A stretch of DNA of 64,000 nucleotides from Trichomonas tenax (lineage: Eukaryota > Parabasalia > Trichomonadida > Trichomonadidae): the NCBI GenBank assembly GCA_023091735.1, contig JALKBU010000088.1, positions 24,827 to 88,826 of the forward strand, read 5' to 3'. The position numbers and the translations under genes are program-made. The notes beneath the pieces were generated by a model, which was given only the letters and a program-made list of their open reading frames with translations, did no database searches and was not told the origin of the DNA. Position 1 is the first letter of the stretch; each line of letters starts with the position of its first letter. Shown piece by piece: positions 43,423-52,061 of this stretch.

Positions 43423-44907
43423 CTATTGAGTGTATTTATTGACTTCTCCTTTGAGGGACATCACTTCGTTTTGCAGCGCATCAATTTGCTCCTGCAGGGC
43501 ATTTCCATTGCTGCTTCTGTAGCCTGTAGATGAAGAAGGAGAAGAAATACTCGAATAACGAGAAATGCTGTCACTTTCAATCATATCGAAGTTAGATGAA
43601 TGACGATTATTAATCATTGACATGATATACTTCACTACATCCATCGGATGGGCTCTGCTGTCGATGTTTAGATTAGTTTTGAGTTCGTTGAAAGCACGCA
43701 TCATCGAATCTGAGCCTCTGAGAAGTGATGAATCAGAAGAAAGCTTTGAATTTTCTTCTTCGAGTCTTTTGATCTCGTTAGTTGCATTACGCAAACTATT
43801 ATGGAGTCTCCTGTTCTCGCTATCGAGATTTGTTCCTTTCTTTGCTTTGTTTTCGATATTTAATAAACGGCTCTGAAGTTCGTCGATTTTATCGACATAT
43901 GCTTGTCTTATTGTCTTGCTTTCGTTAACACACTTAGTTAAGGCCTTCTTCTCTTTCTTTAACCTCTTTGTTTCCTCCAGTTTTGCGCGTAGCTCTGTTT
44001 CAACCCTTTGAAGATCTTCCGTGAGAGAATCTGCAACATTTGCTTTTTGGAGAAGACTGTCTCTTTCTGCAGTGGTTTTATCAAGTGATTCCTTCATTTG
44101 CTGAACTTGTTCACGTAATTTTGATGTTTGCACAGTTAGTTCATCATATTTGCGCTTGATTTCATAATAATCATTCATTTTTGTGAACTGTTGATACCTA
44201 AACTGCGAGTTAAGAGTGTCTATTTCCGATTTCTTTTGTGAAAGAAGGTTCTTTATGGTCTCAGCGTCTTCATTCTTTGCATTTTGCAATTCGAGGATTT
44301 GTTCTTTGTATTTTTGCGCAGAAGACTCAGCAACTTCGATTTTTGCCTGTAATTCTGCGAATTCTAATGCTTTCTGCGCCTGTAATTCATCAATTTGTGA
44401 TTGAAGATTTTCAATATTCTGCTCTAGTTTCTTATTTTCTTGTATCAATCTCTTTTTGTGCATGAAGAGTCCATTTTTGACTGCGTTATCAATGAGTTTG
44501 ACCGCTTTGTCTAAAGAATTGACTTCAATTCCCGTTATTTGTGATAACTTTGTGTAGAAGTCGTTTAACTCTGCGACTTTTTGTGTGCATAGTATGCTGA
44601 CATTTTCCGATGTGGATTTCTCTTGCATGAGTGCTCTTCTTATTGTGAAGTTGAGATTTAATTCTGCCTTGAAAAGTTTGTATAAATCTTGTAATTGTCG
44701 AAATGTTTCTGTGTTTGCGCCTTTCTTCGCTCCTTCTGTGATGTATCTATCGATAATTTTTGCTTGCTGGAGAATTTCACTCTGCAAATTTGTAATTTGC
44801 TCGGCAGTATCTTGAACTGTTGAGGTTCCAACGGTCGTAAAAGACGTGCTTGACTCATTCTGCTTCATATCAGAAATGTACGAATAAGAATCAATCGAAA
44901 TTTCCAT
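43423..44907 (-). CDS. Coiled-coil protein
   Basis: A 494-residue protein, mostly heptad repeats from about residue 35 to 405 (ITNLQSEILQQAKIIDRYI, QENKKLEQNIENLQSQID, TELRAKLEETKRLKKEKKA). It ends in a Ser-rich stretch (SISRYSSISSPSSSTGYRSS) and a last short helix (LQEQIDALQNEVMSLKGEV). No named family is recognised; a cytoskeletal or scaffold role is likely for its type. I chose ATG at 44907 (MEISIDSYSYISD). The longer frame upstream has no ATG before it except the one inside the promoter-like TTTACATGTCA at 44952-44962, which is probably not coding. ATG at 44868 (MKQNESST) is an alternative. Confidence 0.85.
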   Translation of the reverse strand: MEISIDSYSYISDMKQNESSTSFTTVGTSTVQDTAEQITNLQSEILQQAKIIDRYITEGAKKGANTETFRQLQDLYKLFKAELNLNFTIRRALMQEKSTSENVSILCTQKVAELNDFYTKLSQITGIEVNSLDKAVKLIDNAVKNGLFMHKKRLIQENKKLEQNIENLQSQIDELQAQKALEFAELQAKIEVAESSAQKYKEQILELQNAKNEDAETIKNLLSQKKSEIDTLNSQFRYQQFTKMNDYYEIKRKYDELTVQTSKLREQVQQMKESLDKTTAERDSLLQKANVADSLTEDLQRVETELRAKLEETKRLKKEKKALTKCVNESKTIRQAYVDKIDELQSRLLNIENKAKKGTNLDSENRRLHNSLRNATNEIKRLEEENSKLSSDSSLLRGSDSMMRAFNELKTNLNIDSRAHPMDVVKYIMSMINNRHSSNFDMIESDSISRYSSISSPSSSTGYRSSNGNALQEQIDALQNEVMSLKGEVNKYTQ

Positions 44908-45921
44908 AAAATTTAATAAATTTTTAAACGTGCGCAAAAAAAAAAACAAAATTGACATGTAAAATGTCAATTTTTCTAAAAAGTGTCCTTATTGATGGCC
45001 CTTCTGCCAAGAGGCAGGATTATGCCATAGAATGATAAAAATCCGGTAAGGAAAACTCGACTTTATAAAACTTTTTTATCATGGTTTAACCATTACTGAA
45101 TAAACTGCTGATAAGAATAAAAAAAATCGCTAGGAACAATAGCAGAAAATGAAACCATGTTTTGCTCTTGATTTTGTAGGGTTTTCTTATAAGAAATCTA
45201 TACGAGCTGGAGCTTATATTAGAGGATATTTAATAACTAAAAGTTAAAAAGATACATTAAGTGGACTTTAGATCATATCTTAACTTTATATTTGTTCCAT
45301 TATTAAAATACCATACATAACATATGAAAAGTTAATCCTGGATGAAGGAAAAAAAATCCAATTAATTCAAACTGAAATTGATATCGTAATTTTGCGATAA
45401 TTGCCAATCTGCAATTAACCCTGGTACGGTCTTATGAAGCATTTAAAGAAGTCTTTCAAATATCAAAGGCTAGATATATTTTTGGCCCATTAAAGCCCTT
45501 CATAAGACCGCACCGTGGTTAAAAACCGATTGACAAGTACCACAAAATTATTTTATAACATGAAGTCCAGATATACTTATGTAATTGCTTGAAATTGATA
45601 GGGCTTCATTTTGCAAGGTTGCTGCATATAAACCTACAACTACAAGCTAATTTCCCCATTTAAAACTGTCTGAGAATTACACCCTATAAAAGTTTATTTT
45701 TGATATTTATTCAAATAATCGTTCTTCCAATTTAATACCATATGAGTACCCTGCTCTATGTGATTAAAAGTCGCTATTTGGTGATGACTTAAATTATCAT
45801 GTCTCATTGTAAAATAACTTTTGTAAAACAATTTTGTCAAAAGTGGTAATAATGTGAGAAATTTTTATTTGTCAAAAATTCGATTTTACGTGTCAAACAC
45901 AAAATCTTTTGATTTCCTTGG
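44908..45921. other. Divergent spacer of 1 kb
   Basis: Holds TGACATGTAAA at 44952-44962 (for the leftward coiled-coil gene), a foldback repeat at 45415-45522, and TTTTACGTGTCAAA near 45884, about 35 bases before the ATG of the hydrolase gene. No gene. Confidence 0.55.
45415..45522. repeat. Foldback (MITE-like) repeat, 23-bp arms
   Basis: TACGGTCTTATGAAG in the left arm (from about 45417) pairs with CTTCATAAGACCG in the right arm (to about 45520), extended outward with two or three mismatches by AACC and GGTT ends. The loop is about 60 bases. Non-coding. Confidence 0.7.
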
Positions 45922-46863
45922 ATGTTGACTTCCCAAGGAGTTAAAGCGATAATTAGGCCACCGAGGCAGAGGTATCAACTTTCATCGCTTCCGCAGTACA
46001 GTGAGATACCTGGTTTCGGCAAAGTCACAAGAATAAGTTTCGCTGTTGAAACTAATCGAGGATTTCACATGTACACTTCTCTATATCAAGCCCCGCAGCC
46101 TCATACTCCTTCATCTTGCGTGTTTTACCTACATGGAAACGCATCAAACCAACTCGAAGGAAGATTCGCTGCGTCATACTTTGTTCCTTTGGGAATACAC
46201 GTCTGCTGCTTCGATTTTGTGGGCTGCGGCGAGAGTGAAGGCGATTACGTTACACTTGGACACTTCGAAGTTCAAGATACAAAAACTTTGATTGATCAAG
46301 TCTGTGAAATATTTGAGATCCAGAAGTTCGCGATTTGGGGTCGCTCTATGGGCGCTGTGACGTCCATATTGTACGCGGCGAGATTTAAGAATGCTGAAGC
46401 TTTTGTTGCTGATTCAGCGTTTTCTTCGTTAGTTGATATGTGTAGAGCTGTTTCGAAGAGCAAATACATACCGGAGACAATATTTAATGCTATGATTCCA
46501 TCAATAAGACAGCAGATATTCGCTCAAACACACTTTGATATCAATTCTCTTGATATTCTCAGTGCTGTGAAGGAAGTCACTTGTCCAGCGTATTTCATTC
46601 ATGGGAGAAGCGATGATTTTATCAATCCAATGAACTCACAGCTACTTCATTCTTTATGCAAATCAAATGAAAAAATTCTCAAAATTGTCGAAGGAGGACA
46701 CAACACAGACAGGCCAATAGATGTGATTTTGAACGCAACAGAGTTCATTGCACATCATCTTGGTGTTGATGTCGAATTCGAAGTCCCAGAACAGCCTCAA
46801 ACTGTCATGCAAGGATCATCTCAGCATTTTTCAAGTGTCACAGATATGCTTGCTCATATGTGA
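45922..46863 (+). CDS. Alpha/beta hydrolase (peptidase S9 / ABHD17-BEM46 type)
   Basis: A 313-residue serine hydrolase. FYLHGNASNQ (HGN, oxyanion side), CCFDFVGCGESEG, the nucleophile elbow GRSMG with Ser142, the acid in HGRSDDFINP (Asp231 or Asp232), and His260 in EGGHNTDRP form the expected triad in order. The layout matches ABHD17/ABHD13/BEM46-like enzymes and the S9 serine peptidases annotated in trichomonads. ABHD17 proteins remove palmitate from proteins; whether this one is a thioesterase, esterase or peptidase cannot be told. There is no signal peptide and no Cys-rich N-terminus of the ABHD17 kind. A TTTTACGTGTCAAA word lies about 35 bases upstream. Confidence 0.9.
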   Translation: MLTSQGVKAIIRPPRQRYQLSSLPQYSEIPGFGKVTRISFAVETNRGFHMYTSLYQAPQPHTPSSCVFYLHGNASNQLEGRFAASYFVPLGIHVCCFDFVGCGESEGDYVTLGHFEVQDTKTLIDQVCEIFEIQKFAIWGRSMGAVTSILYAARFKNAEAFVADSAFSSLVDMCRAVSKSKYIPETIFNAMIPSIRQQIFAQTHFDINSLDILSAVKEVTCPAYFIHGRSDDFINPMNSQLLHSLCKSNEKILKIVEGGHNTDRPIDVILNATEFIAHHLGVDVEFEVPEQPQTVMQGSSQHFSSVTDMLAHM

Positions 46864-47029
46864 ATATTAATTCTAATAAATGTTATATTATATCTTTCTT
46901 TCACCAACTTTCTCTTAACATCTTTACTCCGATGGACCTATATATTCTAAATATGAAATATTATGAATAGAAAATGAATTTGTCTTTTATGAATAAACAT
47001 TAAGAAAGATGAAAATAAAATTGTGTAAA

Positions 47030-47101
47030 TCCGATATCGTTCAGCGGTTAGGATATGTGGTTTTCATCCACAGGATCGGGATTCGACTCCCCGTATCGGA
47101 A
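47030..47101 (+). tRNA. tRNA-Glu-TTC: tRNA-Glu (anticodon TTC)
   Basis: Folds as a 72-base cloverleaf. The acceptor stem TCCGATA pairs fully with TATCGGA, with discriminator A. The D-arm is GTTC-AGCGGTTA-GGAT. The anticodon stem TGTGG/CCACA holds loop TTTTCAT with anticodon TTC. The variable region has four bases (GGAT). The T-arm is CGGGA-TTCGACT-CCCCG, with an A-C mismatch at the position normally G53-C61. No CCA is encoded and there is no intron. Recognition by Pol III would use the internal A and B boxes. It is followed by a T7 run. Confidence 0.95.
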
Positions 47102-47103
47102 AA

Positions 47104-47110
47104 TTTTTTT
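47104..47110 (+). terminator. Pol III terminator (T7) of tRNA-Glu
   Basis: Seven T residues begin three bases after the acceptor stem. A second T6 run follows at about 47115-47120 as a backup. Confidence 0.85.
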
Positions 47111-47147
47111 ATTGTTTTTTGAAAATATTATTAAACGGTCACCTAAA

Positions 47148-47648
47148 ATGTCGAGGGATTCTTATGGACAACTCTGTGAAGTTTTTGATTTCTTTATGAA
47201 GAAAGTTCTTGAGCCAATAGAGCCCTCCAATATACAGAAGCTGAGTCCGAAAATAACGCCAATATTGGCACAGCAAATTTCTTCTTCGCTTAAATATTCG
47301 ATAACTAATAACTCAGTCGCTGAATTTCAAGACATACTTCAAGAAAAGAGTGTTGAACCTAAACTTCATCGACTTGATCAGCTAAAAGAATCCGATGGAC
47401 TGAAAGTTGACATGAGAGCCTTTGCCTTCACTCCCCAGGACCCTGAATGCATCAAAGAGAAGATCGCGTACAACGCAAAATTAGAATTTCTCGAAAAATT
47501 AAAGTCGAAACTTGAATTCATCAACAGTCTTACAGAAGAATTATCGCAACGTGACCAGATTTCATCAGACAAAGTTGCAAAAGGAAATGCAAGAGTTCGT
47601 GATCTTGAGGATAAATTAACTCTAGTGAAGAACGGTGAAAAGATTTAA
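47148..47648 (+). CDS. Small helical protein of unknown function
   Basis: A 166-residue protein starting MSRDSYGQLCEVFDFFMKKV. It is helical, with a probable coiled coil in the last third (LEFLEKLKSKLEFINSLTEE, ARVRDLEDKLTLVKN). The frame is open further left into the tRNA gene, but the ATG at 47148 is preceded by a TCACCTA initiator-like word (47139) and the tRNA terminator, so this is the credible start. No family is recognised; small kinetochore or complex subunits can look like this, but I have no evidence for it. Confidence 0.75.
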   Translation: MSRDSYGQLCEVFDFFMKKVLEPIEPSNIQKLSPKITPILAQQISSSLKYSITNNSVAEFQDILQEKSVEPKLHRLDQLKESDGLKVDMRAFAFTPQDPECIKEKIAYNAKLEFLEKLKSKLEFINSLTEELSQRDQISSDKVAKGNARVRDLEDKLTLVKNGEKI

Positions 47649-48129
47649 CAAACCTACTACTCGTGTATAGATATTTGTGCGCATTTATGGCAATGTATTT
47701 ACTCTAAGCGAAATTAATCCAAAAAAAAAATTAAGCCCGGTAATGTCTTCAGTTGCATATTTAAGTTAAGCAACAGTTTTCTTATGGATTTGCATAGAGT
47801 ATGTTCAACTATTGTTGATATTTCAGGAAAAAGAATTTAATATCAACGGTAAATGTATGAAAATTACTATAATGACGAATAAAATATTTTACGTTTCAAA
47901 ATTTGTTATTATGTAACATAATGTAAACTAACTTTTTCTCGGAATTTAAAATCTGGTTTAATTTATGTAATTAAAAAGCATAGTTGTGTGAATGACACAA
48001 AAATTGAGAACTAAAAACGATTATTTTTCTTCCGTTATTTTCGTAAAAATAAACATTAAGAGTGTTAAAACAAAAAAAATCAAAATTATTTTTTACAGAC
48101 GATAAAAAATTTTACATCAAAAATAAAAA
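47649..48129. other. AT-rich spacer
   Basis: About 0.5 kb with no gene or RNA. A TTTTACATCAAAA word lies directly before the next start codon, a shortened form of the TTTACATGTCA motif. Confidence 0.5.
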
Positions 48130-48645
48130 ATGACGAATTTCCTCTTCGAAGCCGATTTTCCACCTCAAGTCCATCACCACAAAATGCAGCCTCCAATAAA
48201 GCGCCGCGGGGACAGTGTTCCAACGTTCGTCGAAGAAGACCCTTTCTTTGGCAAGGCATTCAATTGCCAGTCTGTGTTCAACCAGCAGCCTCCGCAGTCG
48301 AAGATCCAGCATGTCCTTGCGTCCAACAAGTCGGAGACATGCATTAGAACGTTCGTTGACACTCAGCCCGCGCTACCGAAAAGACCAGGTGTTATCAAGC
48401 GTGTTGCCAAACCAAAGCCGAAATGCAAGGCTGAGTCGGCCCTGGATATCGTTAAGACAAGAAAATACATATCTTACCTTGAAAAACAAGAAAAGAAATA
48501 CGCTGATCGTAACACAATATTTGATAAAGATGGAAACGTAGTCGACATCAATCCAGTCTACATAAGCCCTCTTTCTTTTCAACCGTTGCCTCCATCTCCC
48601 ACTCCTTCTGCACCTGATCCTGAATTGATTGGGCTTTTCTTCTGA
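48130..48645 (+). CDS. 171-residue basic, proline-rich protein of unknown function
   Basis: Starts MTNFLFEADFPPQVHHHK. It has a basic centre (KRPGVIKRVAKPKPKCK), a short helix (YISYLEKQEKKYADRN) and a proline-rich end (PLPPSPTPSAPDPEL). Higher GC content than the spacers and a TTTACATCA word just upstream suggest it is real. No family is recognised. The lack of any membrane segment or signal peptide points to the nucleus or cytoplasm. Confidence 0.7.
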   Translation: MTNFLFEADFPPQVHHHKMQPPIKRRGDSVPTFVEEDPFFGKAFNCQSVFNQQPPQSKIQHVLASNKSETCIRTFVDTQPALPKRPGVIKRVAKPKPKCKAESALDIVKTRKYISYLEKQEKKYADRNTIFDKDGNVVDINPVYISPLSFQPLPPSPTPSAPDPELIGLFF

Positions 48646-50765
48646 AATCCGCTGGAAATGGTGTGTAGAACAGGTGCGTAACTGTGTTCTGCGATACTTA
48701 CGGTTCGCCTTATGTTTAACGTAGATTCAAATATCTACCGACAACTAGGATTTATCTCAACTCATAGAATTATGCTAATTGTGTGAAGGCATTAGTTGTG
48801 CTCGGCGAAAACGAGAAATGTATGGTGGCGCTTCAATTTCTTACAAAGGTATGAAAACTACTAACCTTAAATTAACGGACAAATGCTGATGCAGCACAAG
48901 CTTTTTCTAGAATACATAGATGACTACTACATATTACATAAGATAGAACACTTGCCAAACTATTCTTTAGAATAGTGGTGCAGAAATTAGAACTCATCCT
49001 TTATATGTAAATCTCCATATTAATTTCAAAGTGATTAAAACACCTTGATTCTAGTGCAGAACCTCATACATTGTCATATCAGTTCTATTACTTCAATCAA
49101 ATATATGTATTAAAAATCCGATTTTGATATCTCAAGAATTTCCCGAGCTTTTCGGCAGCTAGATTAATTGTATATTTTTACAACCAAATTTAGTATATAT
49201 GAGTAATTACTAAGGATAAAAACAGTTGGGTAATGAGATGCGATCATGCTTTCTACGAATGATATGCTAAACCATCATCTAACTATTTGAAATGTATTTC
49301 ATCTGGTTGTTAATGTATGTGGTGCAAGCAGTTGTCAAGTTATTTGAGATTAATAACTTGATCAGATTAAAGTATGAAAATAAATGGATACTGTTAATAT
49401 CAGTCGATTTTCGGATGTGTTCCCTGTCAAATTACGTATATCTGAGGAATGATTTGAATGCAGGTGTTGCGCAAATTGCGCATTAAAAATTTGACATGTA
49501 ATATTTGTGTCAAAAATACAAATACGTTAATTTGTCACATTTTATGAAAATAATCAAGGCAAGTGCCAAAATACATAATGCGATCATATAATAGGCTTTC
49601 TCGCTTCAGCTTATCCTTTATAAAAACACGAAAATTTGTATTTCTCGATATGATATCCGAATAGAAAGTTATCCTTTGTTAAGAAGTAACATATCATACA
49701 ATTCTCTTGTGTGAATACATTATGCATCCATAGTATGAGCTCACAATTATTACTCTCTATTCAGTCATTTTGATTGTAAATTTTTATAATTAATTAAAGA
49801 AATGTGAAAAAAATACCCCTCTCCGCAGTTGAATTCAACGCCTACTTAATACAAATTTGCCATTATCCAATTAAGCCAATTGACATGTAAAGAGAGCCTT
49901 AAAAAATAAACTATAAGATTGCATTAACTCCACTTGATTTTTTTTGACAGCGGCAGCTAGGAGCATGTAAATATCCTGGACTCAATCCATCCTTATATAT
50001 TTATAGGGTTTCTAATATAGTATCATATGTATTATTAGCTTCCGCCTATATTAGTTTTTTATGCTCATTTTCTAATATTTTAAATTTTTATTTACAAATT
50101 TCAAAAATAATATTGGACAATTTTGATCTTAGCCCACAACTGTTTATATCCTTAGTGCTTCAAGCTATAGCCTCTCTAGGACCTATATACTATATATATA
50201 CTATGAGTTTGAAGCAAATTGCTAGGGCGCTTCGAAGTTGGAAAGCAAATAGCGGCAATATTCACTTGTAATGAGAACACCCATTGTGGTATATCTTGAT
50301 TAGATCTTGTGTATATTATATTGGATAAATAATGTTTGTTATTCTCAAATCCCTTATTTCAGTTCCAATCTTTTAACTTATTCTTAAGCTTCACATTCAT
50401 GAGGTTTTTCATAACAATATTTGGATGAAATTCGAAATTTCATATTCAAGCAAGAGTAATTATAAAATTTAATCCTGTTTCAAATACGTTTTATGATTTC
50501 ATCCTTATTTTGGTTAATATTCATTATCTGAAGCTATTTTGACATGAAAATAATTTTTGACAAGTAAAGCGTCAAATTTATCGAATCAACATTATTTTCA
50601 TTTTATCACAAGAACTAAATTATTATAAGAAGCAAAAATTATATCAATATCATCACTATATATAAGAAAATTATATATTCAAATTTCGAAGCTCTGTGAA
50701 TGATAATTAATGTTAAAACAAAAGATTATATTTGATGCTGTGAAAGAAACAAACAAAGATAGTTT
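48646..50765. other. 2.1-kb spacer without recognised gene
   Basis: The first 200 bases (48650-48860) are less AT-rich and contain small stems (AGAACAG with CTGTGTTCT, CTCG with CGAG), but I recognise no RNA. TGACATGTAA words occur at 49492 and 49881, and TGACAAGTAAA near 50567. No protein frame is convincing. Confidence 0.45.
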
Positions 50766-51995
50766 TTAGTTGATGTTGATTATGTATGTCTTAGAAGTGT
50801 CGTGTGAATCAATCCCGAGAAGCTCCATTCCTGGTTCAACAAATTCTGAAATCTTTTTTTGAAGATTATTTTTCATGTTTCGATAGATTGTTGGTGAATA
50901 TATAGGAACAACTTTCCCATTTGGATCGCTATACGTGAGCCTCGCGTTATAGAAGTTAAAATCTTTCTCTAAACGAGTAATGAAAGCTTGAACAGTTTCA
51001 TTCTCAATCAAGGAGATATTTATGATTATAGATCCACAAGCGCTGCAATCAGGTATCTTCTTATACTCTAAATCGATGCCGTAGATACCATCAATCAAGC
51101 TTAAGGTAATGTTGTACAAATTCGGTGATGTTCCAGTGATATATTTCAACGCTTCTGTAACACACATTGATGCAACGAAAGCTTGCGTTGAAGCAATAGA
51201 TGGAACAATATTTTTAACGACACCGCAAACAATTTCTTTTGTTACACCTGATATATTAAACTGAGCTGCATATTCAACGGATTTTTGATAAATCCAATTC
51301 AAATGTTCCTCATTATCAACGTCAAGTGGTGTGTTTTGGAATTCCAATTCCCATAGCTTTTCCTTGGCAACTTCTACACAGTGTTCTGGAAGTCTAGGAT
51401 TATTAACCATCGTGCAAAATTGAATTTCACGCGGTTCAACGAAAAACTCACGATGACACGATAGACATGCGGTCTCTGTGGGTATTATAACCTTACAATG
51501 GCCCATCCATCGCTCAGTTCCGCCATCAATATATGGAATTAATTTTCCATATGTTTTCGCGATTCTAACGAGTAAATCATTGATCCAAAACCTTGATTCC
51601 ACGTTATCAAGGCCACAAATCACTAAATCAAATTGATAATAAAATTCTTCAGGCAAATCTTGTATTTTACAGTGGCGAGGTGTAATGTTGCAGTTTCTTC
51701 GCTGTCTGATGAACTCTGCTGCAACATCAGCTTTAAATTTTCCAATATCTTTTTCTCTGAATAAAAACTGACGATTTAGATTCGAAACATCAATAGTATC
51801 CATATCAATTATATCGATATTTTTAAAACCAGACATCGTTAAGCATTTTAAAACTTCGCATCCAAGTCCACCTGCTCCAATAACGAGAATTTTGCTGTTT
51901 TCTATGTGTTTTAGGCCTTCCTCACCAATGTAGAACCTCTCATTGCAGTATGGTCCCTCACTCTCGATAAGTTTTTCAACACCAATTGGAAACAT
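50766..51995 (-). CDS. UBA3: NEDD8-activating enzyme E1 catalytic subunit (UBA3)
   Basis: A 409-residue protein. It adenylates NEDD8, holds it as a thioester and hands it to the E2 Ubc12; its partner is NAE1/AppBP1. The Rossmann ATP site is ILVIGAGGLGCEVLK (GxGxxG at 40-45), followed by DMDTIDVSNLNRQFLF, the adenylation signature. The catalytic Cys is Cys194 in QFCTMVNNPRLPEHC. Zinc-binding pairs are CLSC (177-180) and CSAC near residue 325. The C-terminal ubiquitin-fold domain that recruits the E2 is present but short (LIENETVQAFITRL and on). EHLNWIYQKSVEYAAQFNI matches the UBA3-specific insert. Start at the first ATG, with an initiator just upstream. Confidence 0.97.
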   Translation of the reverse strand: MFPIGVEKLIESEGPYCNERFYIGEEGLKHIENSKILVIGAGGLGCEVLKCLTMSGFKNIDIIDMDTIDVSNLNRQFLFREKDIGKFKADVAAEFIRQRRNCNITPRHCKIQDLPEEFYYQFDLVICGLDNVESRFWINDLLVRIAKTYGKLIPYIDGGTERWMGHCKVIIPTETACLSCHREFFVEPREIQFCTMVNNPRLPEHCVEVAKEKLWELEFQNTPLDVDNEEHLNWIYQKSVEYAAQFNISGVTKEIVCGVVKNIVPSIASTQAFVASMCVTEALKYITGTSPNLYNITLSLIDGIYGIDLEYKKIPDCSACGSIIINISLIENETVQAFITRLEKDFNFYNARLTYSDPNGKVVPIYSPTIYRNMKNNLQKKISEFVEPGMELLGIDSHDTSKTYIININ

Positions 51996-52002
51996 TCTAA
52001 AA

Positions 52003-52010
52003 GAAAATGA
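52003..52010 (-). promoter_or_regulatory. Initiator-like TCATTTTC of UBA3
   Basis: Read on the minus strand, TCATTTTC lies seven bases before the ATG at 51995. It fits TCAYTWY and would give a leader of about 13 bases. Confidence 0.6.
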
Positions 52011-52061
52011 TATTATGAAGAGAAGTAATTATATAATTATAAATTTTTAAAATTAAAACAC

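Noticed and set aside
47055..47147. N-terminal extension of the gene at 47148 into the tRNA
   Set aside because: The open frame overlaps tRNA-Glu and its Pol III terminator; an initiator-like word precedes the ATG at 47148.
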